DNA from: Massilia sp. Root418
GTDB lineage: Bacteria; Pseudomonadota; Gammaproteobacteria; Burkholderiales; Burkholderiaceae_D
Length of the DNA: 58,109 bases
NCBI RefSeq assembly: GCF_001425265.1
Contig: NZ_LMEC01000001.1
Span: 1,305,354 to 1,363,462 of the forward strand
Direction of reading: 5' to 3'
Positions 24,890-33,786 of this stretch are shown piece after piece; position 1 is the stretch's first letter; the number at the start of each line of letters is the position of its first letter. Both the position numbers and the translations under genes were made by a program. The notes below the pieces were generated by a model. It searched no databases. It saw only the letters and a list, made by a program, of their open reading frames with translations, and was not told where the DNA came from.

Positions 24890-27544
24890 TCAGCCTGCCG
24901 CCTCGGCCTGGGCTTCCAGCATGGCCCGGATCAGCTCCGGCGCCACCGGGCGGCTGAACAGGTAGCCCTGCATGTCGTCGCAGCCGCTCTGCTGCAGGAA
25001 GCTGCGCTGCTGCACGGTCTCCACGCCTTCGGCGATCACGCGCAGCTGCAACTGGTGCGACAGCGAGATGATGGCGCGCGCGATGGCCTGGTCGTCGCTG
25101 TTCACGTCCAGGTCGCGCACGAAGGACTTGTCGATCTTCAGGCTGCTGATCGGGAAGGTCTTGAGCGCGGCCAGGCTGGAATAGCCTGTGCCGAAATCGT
25201 CGATGGACAGCGAAATGCCCATCGCTTTCAGCTCGCGCATCTTGTCGATGGCCTGCTGCATGTCGCGCATGATGAGGCTTTCCGTCACTTCCAGCTCCAG
25301 CCAGCGCGCCGCCAGGCCGCTCCGCTCCAGCGCGCGCTGCACGCGCATCACCAGGCGCGCGTCGTCGAACTGGCGGGCCGACACGTTGACCGACACCGTC
25401 ACCGGCGTCAGCCCGGCCAGCTGCCAGGCGCGCGCCTGGCGGCATGCCGTCAGCAGCACCCACTCGCCGATGGAGACGATGGCGCCGCTCTCCTCGGCCA
25501 GCGGGATGAACTGGTCCGGCGCGATCATGCCCCGCACCGGATGCTGCCAGCGCAGCAGCGCTTCCACGCCGAATACCAGGCCCGTGTCCAGGTTCACCTT
25601 GGGCTGGTACTGCAGCCGGAACTGCTCCTGGGCCAGCGCGGTGCGCAGGCCGTCCATCAGGTCCAGCTTGTCCTCCAGCGTGGCGTTCATTTCCTGCGTG
25701 TAGAACTGCACATTGTTCTTGCCGGTGTCCTTGGCGCGGTACATGGCGGCATCCGCGTTCATCAGCAGCGTGTCGGCGTCGCGGCCGTCGCGCGGATAGA
25801 TGGCCACGCCGATACTGCAGCTCACCTGCACCGGCTGGCCGCCCAGCACCACCGGGCGTATCACCGCCTCGCGGATTTTCTCCAGCAGCAGCATCAGTGC
25901 GCCGGCGCTGTCGCGCTGCTCGGGCAGCACCAGCACGAACTCGTCGCCGCCGAAGCGGCCGACCGTGTCGTGGCGGCGCACGCAGCCCACCATGCGCCCC
26001 GCCACTTCGGTCAGCAACTGGTCGCCGGCAGTGTGGCCGAGGCCATCGTTCACCACCTTGAAGCTGTCCAGGTCGATGAAGGCCACCGCCACCTCCAGGC
26101 CATTGCGCTCGCCGTGCAGGATGGCCTGCTGCAGGCGGTCGGCGATCAGGCTGCGGTTGGGCAGGCCGGTCAGGCTGTCGTGGTGCGCCATGTGGACGAT
26201 GCGCTCTTCGGCCAGCTTGCGCTCGCTGATGTCGCGCACGATGGCCACCACGCCGCCGTCCACGCCCACCACCTGCCAGTGCAGCCAGTTGGCGTGCAGC
26301 TGCGGCATGCCGTTGCGCTGCTCTTCCTGATACACGCCGCCCACCTGGGCAATGTGGGCCAGCGTTTCGAATTTTCCGCTCACGCGCACCTGCGGCAGCC
26401 AGCCGCACAAGGTCATGGCCTTGAGCTGTTCGCGCGTCAGGCCGGACAGCGCCTCGGCGCGGCCGTTGGCGTCGGCGATGTCGAAATCGGTCACCATGCC
26501 GCGCCGGTCGCGCACCGCGCGCAGCACGAAGAAGGCGTCCATGCTGGCCTCGGAGGCGGCGGCGTAGGTTTCCTGCGCGTTGCGGATGCGGCGGCGCGCC
26601 ATGGCGCCCTGCCAGATCCACACCCACAGCAGCCCGGCCAGCAGCAGCAGCACGGTGCTGGCCACGGCGGCCTCCCACAGGCTGGCCACGCGGCGCCGCT
26701 CGAACACGGCCAGCTGCTCGCGCTCGGACAAGCCGGCCAGCGCCGTGAGCGCGAACCCGTGCAGCGGCCGCGCCATGGTGTAGCGCGCCACGCCGTCCCA
26801 GGAATTGGCCAGGCTGGCGCCCACCTCGGCGCGCAGGTCCAGCTGCTGGCCCCAGCTCACCTTGTCGCCCACGCGCAGCGCGCGCACCACGCCGTCGTTG
26901 CCCACCAGCGCCAGCACGCCCTGCTCGCCCTGGCGCCGGCGCTCATAGCCGCTGGTGAAATAAGCCGGGTCCACTTCGATCACGGCCACGCCGGCGAACT
27001 GGCCGGCGCCGTCTTCCAGGCGGCGTGAGAAATGCAGGCGGGCGTCTCCGCTGGCCGCGTCGCGCATGGTTGCGCCAACCAGGATGGATTGTCCCGGCGT
27101 GTCCTGGTGCTGCTTGAAATAGGGCTGGCCCGCCACCGACACCGGCCGCGCCACCGGGCTGCGCGCCACCACGCGACCTTGCGCATCGGCGATGCTGATG
27201 GCGAACACCAGCGCGGAAGGGAGCAAGCCATGCTCGTTCAGCTCCGCCAGCGCGTCGGCCGCGCCCTTGCGCTCGGCCGCGTAGGCGATCACCTTCAGGC
27301 TCTGGTCGATGCCGCCCAGGTTGCGCGCCACCTGCGCTTCGTAGGTATCCACCAGTTCGCGCACGGAATCGGCGGCGCCCTTGGCGGCCAGCTCACGCTC
27401 GATGCCGATAAAGTGGAAAGTAAACGCCCAGATGGCGCCCAGCAGCAGCACGGTAAACAGCGGCAGCGTGACATAGGTTTCCAGCCCGAGGCGCAGCCAG
27501 CGGGCGGGCTTGGCGGCGCCGCTCCTGTCGTGCAGCTTCAGCAT
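24890..27544 (-). CDS. Membrane dCache-PAS-GGDEF-EAL c-di-GMP enzyme
   Basis: The 884-residue protein has a transmembrane helix (about 28-48), a periplasmic dCache-like sensor (about 50-285) and a second helix (about 295-315). A PAS domain (about 330-450), GGDEF and EAL domains follow. The cyclase site GRFGGDEFVLVLPEQ is intact, and an RxxD inhibitory site (RRHD) sits five residues before it. The phosphodiesterase motifs GVEALLRWQHP, EVTESLIM, DDFGTGYSSL, KIDKSFVRDL and AEGVET are all intact. The protein could therefore make and break c-di-GMP depending on periplasmic input. ATG 27544 shares its A with the stop of the upstream periplasmic protein gene; a GTG directly before it is an alternative. 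Confidence 0.92.
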   Translation of the reverse strand: MLKLHDRSGAAKPARWLRLGLETYVTLPLFTVLLLGAIWAFTFHFIGIERELAAKGAADSVRELVDTYEAQVARNLGGIDQSLKVIAYAAERKGAADALAELNEHGLLPSALVFAISIADAQGRVVARSPVARPVSVAGQPYFKQHQDTPGQSILVGATMRDAASGDARLHFSRRLEDGAGQFAGVAVIEVDPAYFTSGYERRRQGEQGVLALVGNDGVVRALRVGDKVSWGQQLDLRAEVGASLANSWDGVARYTMARPLHGFALTALAGLSEREQLAVFERRRVASLWEAAVASTVLLLLAGLLWVWIWQGAMARRRIRNAQETYAAASEASMDAFFVLRAVRDRRGMVTDFDIADANGRAEALSGLTREQLKAMTLCGWLPQVRVSGKFETLAHIAQVGGVYQEEQRNGMPQLHANWLHWQVVGVDGGVVAIVRDISERKLAEERIVHMAHHDSLTGLPNRSLIADRLQQAILHGERNGLEVAVAFIDLDSFKVVNDGLGHTAGDQLLTEVAGRMVGCVRRHDTVGRFGGDEFVLVLPEQRDSAGALMLLLEKIREAVIRPVVLGGQPVQVSCSIGVAIYPRDGRDADTLLMNADAAMYRAKDTGKNNVQFYTQEMNATLEDKLDLMDGLRTALAQEQFRLQYQPKVNLDTGLVFGVEALLRWQHPVRGMIAPDQFIPLAEESGAIVSIGEWVLLTACRQARAWQLAGLTPVTVSVNVSARQFDDARLVMRVQRALERSGLAARWLELEVTESLIMRDMQQAIDKMRELKAMGISLSIDDFGTGYSSLAALKTFPISSLKIDKSFVRDLDVNSDDQAIARAIISLSHQLQLRVIAEGVETVQQRSFLQQSGCDDMQGYLFSRPVAPELIRAMLEAQAEAAG

Positions 27545-27996
27545 CACTGCACCACCAGCACCGCACGCACGCTGGCATCCAGCGCCGTGCGCTCGATATA
27601 GCCGATCAGCGCCGGGTCTGCGGCCACCAGGCGGCGCACGGCGGCGTTGCCGGCCGCTTCGCGCGGCGGCTGGCCGCGTCCGGTGAACATCATCTTGGTC
27701 CAGTGCGCCTTCATCAGCTCGGGCGTGCGCCCCGCCACCTTGCGGTAGAACTCATTGCGCGTGGGCGATCCCAGCTTCTGGTCCACTGCCGCCATGCCGG
27801 CGCAGTCCGCCTGGCGCGCCGCCTCCGCCAGGAAGATGCCGGCCACTTGCTGCGGCTGCAGCACGGTCACCGGGCTCCTGGCGGACACGATCACCACCAG
27901 CTCGCGCGCCCATCCCGGCGCCGTCCATGCGCATGCGCACAGCAGGCTGCATAGCGACCTGGTAGCCAGGCGGCGGGCGGACGGGACGTTCAGCAT
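27544..27996 (-). CDS. Small periplasmic substrate-binding-like protein (PstS-like fold)
   Basis: This 150-residue protein starts with a Sec signal peptide (about 1-30, ending WTAPGWA). A short phosphate-binding-protein-like domain follows: ELVVIVSARSPVTVLQPQQV, AGIFLA, NEFYRKVAGRTPELMKAHWT, ADPALIGYIER. That pattern is seen in truncated PstS-like (PBP-like) proteins. It overlaps the GGDEF-EAL start and so is translationally coupled to it. It is a plausible ligand-binding partner for that enzyme's periplasmic sensor. It has no ABC permease genes nearby. Confidence 0.75.
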   Translation of the reverse strand: MLNVPSARRLATRSLCSLLCACAWTAPGWARELVVIVSARSPVTVLQPQQVAGIFLAEAARQADCAGMAAVDQKLGSPTRNEFYRKVAGRTPELMKAHWTKMMFTGRGQPPREAAGNAAVRRLVAADPALIGYIERTALDASVRAVLVVQ

Positions 27997-28280
27997 TGCG
28001 TATTTTTGTATTTCTGCGACAGAGCAACATGCCAGCCGCCAGAGCGGCGGCTAACCAAAGGTAACCGGATGAGAACAGGCACAACAGGCCTGCCGGGGGG
28101 AATAGAGCGTAATAGCGGCACTTTAGCGTAGTTGCTAGTAACTGTCGATCACTTTCTCCGTAGAACTACTTATGTGCATTATGCAAATAATAGATTGCTG
28201 CAAAATACCATGGCTTGTTTAGGCTGCCTCTTATCAGAATCCTAAGTTATACTAAGGGAAACGCCTACAGGGACGACACT
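27997..28280. promoter_or_regulatory. AT-richer intergenic region at the left border of the T6SS locus
   Basis: This 284-bp gap separates divergent genes. TATACT at 28248-28253 could be the -10 for the gene at 28281, with no good -35. A near-palindrome AGTTGCTAGTAACT lies at 28130-28143. No RNA gene or small coding sequence is evident. Confidence 0.35.
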
Positions 28281-29108
28281 ATGCAAGCCTCACTGAAAGA
28301 CATATTCTTATCGGTGCTGAAATTCTGGCCACGCCGCAAAGGCGCGGCGGCCGGCAAACCCGCCCAGCCCGCTGCCGCAGCCAAGCCGCCGGCCATTCCG
28401 CTGCGCCTGATCGGCGCCGCCATGGGCGAGCATGCGCAGGAGGCGGCGGTCAAGGCGGAGATGTCGGCCTGGATGAAAGCCAGCGGCCAGGGCAAGCTGG
28501 ACGCCAGCCCCGAATTCTGGCGCACGCTGGCGCAGGCCACGTCCGCCACCCGCGAACTGGCGGCCAGCGTCGGCGCCCACGGCGGCCTGGCACAGCCGTC
28601 CGAAGCCGCGCTGCCCAAGCTGCAATTGATTGCGCTGCTGCCGGCGGAATGGAAAGGTCCCTGGCGCGACGCCGCCGGCCGCTGGCTGCAGCACCAGCTG
28701 GTGAGCGCGGGCTGGCCCTTGGAACGCATTGAGCGCAACGCGCGCCGCAACCAGCATCCGACCCAGGTGCTGACGGCGCTCAAGCACAGCACCGAGCCCT
28801 GCCTGGCCGTGCTGCTGGCCTGCGGCGCGCAAGCCGACGAAGGCGCCGCCGCCCTGCTGCTGGCCGACAGCGAACAAGCCGCCCTGCTGGGCCCGGGCCC
28901 TTATCCGCTGCTGCAATCGGTGGCCGAAGGCCGCGCCGATCCGGCGCCGCACACCCCGGCCCCGGGCTGCGCCCTGCTGCGCACGCTGGCCCAGCAAGCC
29001 ATCAAGCCGCTGCCGGTGGCCGTGCCCATGGCCGCCACCGCCGCCGACGCCCTGCACCTGGACCAGGCCCCCGCCGCGCAGCCGCTGCACGCCGCCAGCC
29101 AGGCCTGA
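28281..29108 (+). CDS. T6SS-associated protein, soluble paralogue of the 34909 gene product
   Basis: This 275-residue protein has a Pro/Ala-rich stretch near 20-40 and no transmembrane helix. Residues 113-250 align well with residues 229-390 of the protein encoded at 34909-36372. Examples are KLQLIALLPAEWKGPWRDAA against MLQLIALLPPDWNSQWRDVA, and LLLADSEQAALLGPGPYPLL against LLLADAEQAALLDGGPYPLL. Relative to that protein it lacks the N-terminal membrane part, a loop of about 25 residues, and the C-terminal thiolase-like segment. AGGGA lies 7 bp before the ATG. It sits at the edge of the T6SS block beside a vgrG gene, so a T6SS role is likely but unknown. Confidence 0.7.
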   Translation: MQASLKDIFLSVLKFWPRRKGAAAGKPAQPAAAAKPPAIPLRLIGAAMGEHAQEAAVKAEMSAWMKASGQGKLDASPEFWRTLAQATSATRELAASVGAHGGLAQPSEAALPKLQLIALLPAEWKGPWRDAAGRWLQHQLVSAGWPLERIERNARRNQHPTQVLTALKHSTEPCLAVLLACGAQADEGAAALLLADSEQAALLGPGPYPLLQSVAEGRADPAPHTPAPGCALLRTLAQQAIKPLPVAVPMAATAADALHLDQAPAAQPLHAASQA

Positions 29109-29123
29109 ACGGATCGCGGCCCA

Positions 29124-29633
29124 GTGCTGCTGTACCGGCATCACACCTCGGGCGACGTGATCGACTTCGCGCAGGCCAGTGGCCATTGGCGCTACGTTGA
29201 AGAAGACCGGCATCCGTCGGTCTCTGCGCTGTCGGTCGCTTACCGGCGCGGCGATCCGATTCCCGGCACGTACACGGTGGAAGACCAGCGCATGTACTGC
29301 ATGTACTGGACGCCGGAAAATGTGCTGGTGCTGCACATGCCGGACCAGCGCCGGCACGCGCTGTTCCGGCGCGGCGCAGACGAGGAACTGCAGGACCTGC
29401 GCCAGGGCTTGCGGGTGGAACTGGCCGCCACGCCGGGGCGCAGCGGCTACAACACCCTGCGCATCAGCGGCGCGGACGGCCACGCCATCCACCAGCTGAC
29501 CTACCACGCGCTGCCCTACGCGCTGCTGTACGGCGCCGACTTCAGCTACAACGACCGCATCCTGGCGGACTGGGACTTCTTCGAGGGTCTGAAGGACGCC
29601 ATTGAAGACCTGGCGGACCGCCTGCCCGGCTAG
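29124..29633 (+). CDS. Hypothetical protein in the T6SS locus
   Basis: I do not recognise this 169-residue soluble protein. It begins MLLYRHHTSGDVIDFAQASG (GTG start 29124, no obvious Shine-Dalgarno). It has DPIPGTYTVEDQRMYCMYWT and ENVLVLHMPDQRRHALFRRG, and an acidic C-terminal helix (WDFFEGLKDAIEDLADRL). It lacks a signal peptide and membrane segments. It starts 15 bp after the paralogue at 28281 and runs convergently into vgrG, 5 bp away. An effector, adaptor or immunity role is possible from location only. Confidence 0.6.
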   Translation: MLLYRHHTSGDVIDFAQASGHWRYVEEDRHPSVSALSVAYRRGDPIPGTYTVEDQRMYCMYWTPENVLVLHMPDQRRHALFRRGADEELQDLRQGLRVELAATPGRSGYNTLRISGADGHAIHQLTYHALPYALLYGADFSYNDRILADWDFFEGLKDAIEDLADRLPG

Positions 29634-29638
29634 CGCGT

Positions 29639-32626
29639 TCAGTCCTTCAATTTTCCCAGGATCTGGATCTTCAGGTCTTCCGGGCTAAAGCCCTGCTGCA
29701 AAGGGATCATGCCCGAGGCATCGGTCACGCCCTCGATGCGGGCGCCGTTCGCCTTGGTGATGGCGTAGCGCATATTCTTGACCGGCTCGCCGGCCGGATC
29801 GAGCAGCTGGAACTTCTCGTCGAAGCGCATGGCGCCGCGCGGCAGCTGCGGCATCTCCGCGCCCATGCTGGCCGGGCCGGAGAAGCTCTTCTTGCCGGCG
29901 TGGACCGTCAGCTTGCCGGGGCAGGCCACCGTGATGTTGCCGCCATCGATGACAATGCTGGCACCGCCCGCCGTGGCCAGCTTGATGCTCTTCGCGGCCG
30001 ACCAGTCCAGGTGCGCATTGGCGCTCACCACCTGCACGTCGCCGCTGGCCTGCAGCGCCAGCGTGTCGGCCTGGGCTTGCACGTCGATCGCGGCCGCCGC
30101 CGCCACCAGCTGCAGCCCTATGCCGCCCTCTCCGGCCTTCACTGCGCCGCCCAGTACGCCCAACGCCTGGCCGCTGTGCACGCGCAACTGGCCGCCGCTG
30201 GCGAATTGCGTATCGCCCCCGCTCATGACCGTGGCCGTTTCGCCGCTGGCCAGCTGCACACCCTGGCCGGCCGTCACGCCCAGGCCCGCCCTGGCGCTGA
30301 TGGCCAGCAGCGCCGCGCTGCTGTGCGGCAGCTTGCCCTCGCCCGCCGCCGTGCTGCGCGCTTCCGCATCGGCCTGCGCCGCTTCCAGGCTGGCGTCGCC
30401 CACCATGCCGGACAAGGCGGCCTGCACGGCCTTCAGCGGCGCCGCCGCCGCGTCCAGGCGGCTGGCGCCGGCACGCGCCGCGCCGGCGTGGCTGGCGTAC
30501 GCCACCGTCTGGTGCGTGCCGGCCGCCTTGCTGAAGGACTCGCCCAGCTGCGCCGCCTGTTTCATCAACGCGATGCCGGCCGCGTTGTCGCCCGCCGCTT
30601 CACGGGCACCGGCCGCGTGCGCGATGGCGTAACTGGTCACCAGCAGCCCTGCGCCGCCGCGCACCGCGCCATAAGCCTCGGTGCGCAGTTCGGCGCCCAG
30701 GCCGCGCAGGCTGCCGCGGAAGTTGTCGGCGCCATGCACCAGGTGGCCCAGGTTCAATTCGCTGGCGGCATGGCTGCAGCGCAGCTGCACGCGGCCCTGG
30801 GCGTCGGTATCGTCGAACAGCAGCTGGGAGTAGCCGGCGCCGCCGAACTCCTTGCTGCGCACGCCCCACTGGGCAGCGGCGCTGCGGTGGTCCGCGCTGC
30901 CGGAGGCCGCGCCGTGCCACAAGGGCGCGTGGCCGTTGGCCAGGTTGCCCTGCGCGGACGGCGCGTGGTCGTGCGCGCGGCCGAACAGGCCATCCGCGCC
31001 GGCAGCGGCCCTGCCGCCAGGGGTGGGTGCTTGCCCGCCCTCGCCCTGCCCGTTGTACAGCGCCCCGACGATGATGGGGCGGTCGATATCGTTGTCCAGG
31101 AACTGCACCAGCACTTCCTGGCCGATGCGCGGCAGGAACTGGCTGCCCATGCCGCCGCCGGCTGCGCGCTGCGCCACCCGCACCCAGCAGGTGGCCCCGC
31201 CGCCGGCCTGCCAGTGGAAGCGGATGCGCACGCGGCCCAGGCGGTCGCAATAGACTTCGTCCGCGCCCTGCACCGTGTCGCCGCCGTCCGCGCCGACCAC
31301 GATGGCGCTTTGCGCTCCCATGGCGGTGGGCTTGGGGTGGCTGCGCCCGCCGCTGCCCGGCAATTGCGGGCGCCACGGCACCTGTGCCGCCACCGCCTCG
31401 AAGTGATTGGCGTAGCCGCCCTGGCGCGCCTGCGCCACCGTGAGCGCAAAGCCGTCCGGCCAGTCCCCGGCCGCAAGCTCCTGCAGCAGCTCGGGGATGG
31501 GGCCGAACAGTTCAGCCAGGCCCTGCTGCACCGGCGCGGGCAGGTTGTTCACGCCCACGCTGAGCACGCGCAGCACCGTGTAGCCGTCCGGCGCGCCGGC
31601 CAGGGGGGACTGCGCCACGCGCAGCATGGTGCCGGCACGCAGCGTGCGCACCGTGGACCGGCCTTGCCACAGCTGGCTGCGCGCTTCGCGGCCCTGCATC
31701 TGGATCTCCGCGTAGCGCTGCGCCAGGCCGGCATTGGCCCAGGCGTACTGGCCCGGAAAATCGTAGTCCTCCAGCGGCGGCAGGCTGGCGCCGGCCGGCA
31801 GCGTGGACGGCGCGGCGGCGCCCACGGCGCGCTTGCCCTTGTAGTCGTAGCTCAGCAAGGTGGCCAGCGAGGACGCCACCTTGCGCTGCTTTTGCAGCGC
31901 CTGCACCGTATCCTGCTGCTCGCCGGGCCGCACGCCGTGGAAGCGCACGCCTTCACCGGCGGCGCTGCTGGCGTCTTCCGGGATGGCGCTGCGCTGCAGC
32001 GTATCGGCGTGGATGACCAGGCACTGGCCTTCCTCGCCATCTTCGAAACGCCAGCCCAGCCCTTCCTCGGCCAGCAGGCGTTGCACGAAGTCCAGGTCTG
32101 TTTCACGGTACTGGCAGCAGTAGCTGCGCGGCGGCACACCTTCCATGAAAGACGCCACGTCGCTGCTCACGCGCCAGCGCGCGCCGCCATAGCTTTCAAA
32201 CACGCTGCCGATGACGTCGAGCACCGGCTTGTCCTGCCATACACGGCTGTTGCGCGCCTGGCTCAGGCGCCACACCCAGGGTGTCAGGCGCAGGCGGTAG
32301 CGCGCCATGCCGCCTTCGCTGCCCAGCATGGCCGCCTGCGTGATCTCGCCGCCAAACGCGGTGCGGCTGCCGTCGGCCAGCGTGACCTCCAGCGCGGCCT
32401 GCCGGCCCAGCAGCTTGCGCAAGTCCACGAAGGCGCTGGTGGAGAGCACAATGATGTCGCGCGCCCCGGTGTCCTGCATGCGCTCATCGGCCACAAAGGC
32501 TTCCACCATCAGCTCCCCGGCCTCCGGCGGCACCGCGCCTTCCGGCAGGCGCAGTGCGTACAGCCGCGTGGCGCTGGAAAACTGCGCCAGCCCCGCAGCG
32601 ACTTGCGCCACGGCGGCCAATGTCAT
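29639..32626 (-). CDS. tssI: Type VI secretion tip protein VgrG with DUF2345 and C-terminal TTR-like extension
   Basis: This 995-residue spike protein forms a trimer on top of the Hcp tube. The gp27-like base covers roughly 1-400 (CQYRETDLDFVQRLLAEEGL is typical). A gp5-like OB fold includes YCDRLGRVRIRFHW and SQFLPRIGQEVLVQFLDNDI. A long DUF2345 region (about 640-900) forms the beta-helical needle. The last 65 residues (FDEKFQLLDPAGEPVKNMRY, then GVTDASGMIPL) resemble a transthyretin-like domain that in other VgrGs holds an effector. The ATG overlaps the upstream gene's stop (ATGA). No recognisable effector gene lies downstream on the same strand. Confidence 0.93.
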   Translation of the reverse strand: MTLAAVAQVAAGLAQFSSATRLYALRLPEGAVPPEAGELMVEAFVADERMQDTGARDIIVLSTSAFVDLRKLLGRQAALEVTLADGSRTAFGGEITQAAMLGSEGGMARYRLRLTPWVWRLSQARNSRVWQDKPVLDVIGSVFESYGGARWRVSSDVASFMEGVPPRSYCCQYRETDLDFVQRLLAEEGLGWRFEDGEEGQCLVIHADTLQRSAIPEDASSAAGEGVRFHGVRPGEQQDTVQALQKQRKVASSLATLLSYDYKGKRAVGAAAPSTLPAGASLPPLEDYDFPGQYAWANAGLAQRYAEIQMQGREARSQLWQGRSTVRTLRAGTMLRVAQSPLAGAPDGYTVLRVLSVGVNNLPAPVQQGLAELFGPIPELLQELAAGDWPDGFALTVAQARQGGYANHFEAVAAQVPWRPQLPGSGGRSHPKPTAMGAQSAIVVGADGGDTVQGADEVYCDRLGRVRIRFHWQAGGGATCWVRVAQRAAGGGMGSQFLPRIGQEVLVQFLDNDIDRPIIVGALYNGQGEGGQAPTPGGRAAAGADGLFGRAHDHAPSAQGNLANGHAPLWHGAASGSADHRSAAAQWGVRSKEFGGAGYSQLLFDDTDAQGRVQLRCSHAASELNLGHLVHGADNFRGSLRGLGAELRTEAYGAVRGGAGLLVTSYAIAHAAGAREAAGDNAAGIALMKQAAQLGESFSKAAGTHQTVAYASHAGAARAGASRLDAAAAPLKAVQAALSGMVGDASLEAAQADAEARSTAAGEGKLPHSSAALLAISARAGLGVTAGQGVQLASGETATVMSGGDTQFASGGQLRVHSGQALGVLGGAVKAGEGGIGLQLVAAAAAIDVQAQADTLALQASGDVQVVSANAHLDWSAAKSIKLATAGGASIVIDGGNITVACPGKLTVHAGKKSFSGPASMGAEMPQLPRGAMRFDEKFQLLDPAGEPVKNMRYAITKANGARIEGVTDASGMIPLQQGFSPEDLKIQILGKLKD

Positions 32627-33600
32627 GGGAAGGCTCCGTCCACGGCCGCCGTCACCACAGGTTTGCACAGCGGATCATCCTTGGCGCTGGCGCAGGTGCG
32701 CACGCGGCACTGCTCGGCGCCCTTGGCGTTCAGCTGGCGGCACTGCTTCAGCTTGGCCGACAGCGGCTCGGGCTGTTTCGCCGGCCGCGTCGCATGCGTG
32801 TGGGCGACCAGCGCGGCCAGCAGCGCCACGTCGCTGTCGGGCGCGGGCGCCGGCTGGGCCTTGGCGGGCGGAGCGGCCTTGCCGCTGCGGGCTGCGGTCC
32901 TGGCGGCGCTTCTGGAGGAGGACTTGTCGGCCGTCCGCGCGGGCTTCTCCGCCTTGTCCGGCCTGGAATGCGCCTTGCCGTCATGCTTCGCCAGCTTGGG
33001 CGCCGAGGGCGTGGCCTTGGCCGGCGGCGGAGCGTTCAGCATGTCGCGCAGCGATTGCTGTTGCGCGGCCCCGTCGTCCTGAATGGTAGCGGCGGTGCTC
33101 GGCTTGGAGGGCGCCGCCAGTGCGGCTACCAGGTCGGCGCTGTTGCCCGGCGCGGCGGCGGTCGTTGCCACAGCTGCGCTGCCGGCTACGGCCACACCTG
33201 CCGCGGCCAGCGCACTCCCAACGGCAGCCGGTGGCTCGGCGGAGCCTGGCGCGGCCGGCGCTTGCGGCGCAGCGGATGCCGGCGGCGCAGCGGGCGCCGG
33301 CGGTAGTGCGGTAGCCGGTGGCACGGCCTCGGCCAAGGCCTGGTCGGTGCCGCTGCCCGGTTCGGAGGCCAGCCAGGCGGCGCCACCGCCCAGCAGCGCC
33401 ACCATCAACGCGGCGCCGCCCCACAGCATGCCCTTGCCGGCCGGCTTTGCCTGCGATGTGGACGCGGCAACAGGCACGGGCTTCTTCCCGCCCTCCAGAT
33501 TGCCCAGGATATTGGTCCTGGCTGCTTCGGCCTGCGCTGGTTCGGCAGACAAAAGGCTGGGCCGGGCTGCTCCCGGCCGACGCGGCTCGTCGTGTTGCAA
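32623..33600 (-). CDS. Single-pass membrane protein with Pro/Ala-rich linker and Cys-containing C-terminus, upstream of vgrG
   Basis: The 325-residue protein has a cytosolic N-terminus and one transmembrane helix (GMLWGGAALMVALLGGGAAW, about 57-77). A long Ala/Pro/Lys-rich linker follows, then a C-terminal segment with four cysteines (KQCRQLNAKGAEQCRVRTC, then DPLCK). The linker and Cys domain should face the periplasm. A TTG at 33598-33600 is the best start because a perfect AAGGAGG lies 5 bp upstream; an in-frame ATG at 33657 has no such signal. It overlaps vgrG by 4 bp. I know no family name. It may help vgrG loading or bind the envelope, but this is only inferred from context. Confidence 0.6.
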   Translation of the reverse strand: MQHDEPRRPGAARPSLLSAEPAQAEAARTNILGNLEGGKKPVPVAASTSQAKPAGKGMLWGGAALMVALLGGGAAWLASEPGSGTDQALAEAVPPATALPPAPAAPPASAAPQAPAAPGSAEPPAAVGSALAAAGVAVAGSAAVATTAAAPGNSADLVAALAAPSKPSTAATIQDDGAAQQQSLRDMLNAPPPAKATPSAPKLAKHDGKAHSRPDKAEKPARTADKSSSRSAARTAARSGKAAPPAKAQPAPAPDSDVALLAALVAHTHATRPAKQPEPLSAKLKQCRQLNAKGAEQCRVRTCASAKDDPLCKPVVTAAVDGAFP

Positions 33601-33786
33601 AGTTGCCTCCTTAGTAATTTTCGCGACTTTACCTGAAACAAGAAAATCGTGGCGCATAGCAGAACGGCAACGGAACACACGCGTCCACACTATGTAATTT
33701 CAATCGTGCGCGGGATTGTCAGAAACTAAATATATACTCACGGCAATGCTTTTAAGATAATTTTTGACCGGACGGCGAGGTTCAGC
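33601..33786. promoter_or_regulatory. AT-rich divergent promoter region between the vgrG block and the tagX block
   Basis: About 185 bp separate the two divergent T6SS blocks, with clear AT enrichment around 33715-33770. GATAAT (33756-33761) is a possible -10 for the plus-strand genes. I see no convincing sigma54 site and no convincing -35. Confidence 0.35.

Noticed and set aside
33691..33786. Sigma54 promoter for the T6SS genes
   Set aside because: No GG-N10-GC element with acceptable match was found by eye here or in 53491-53708.
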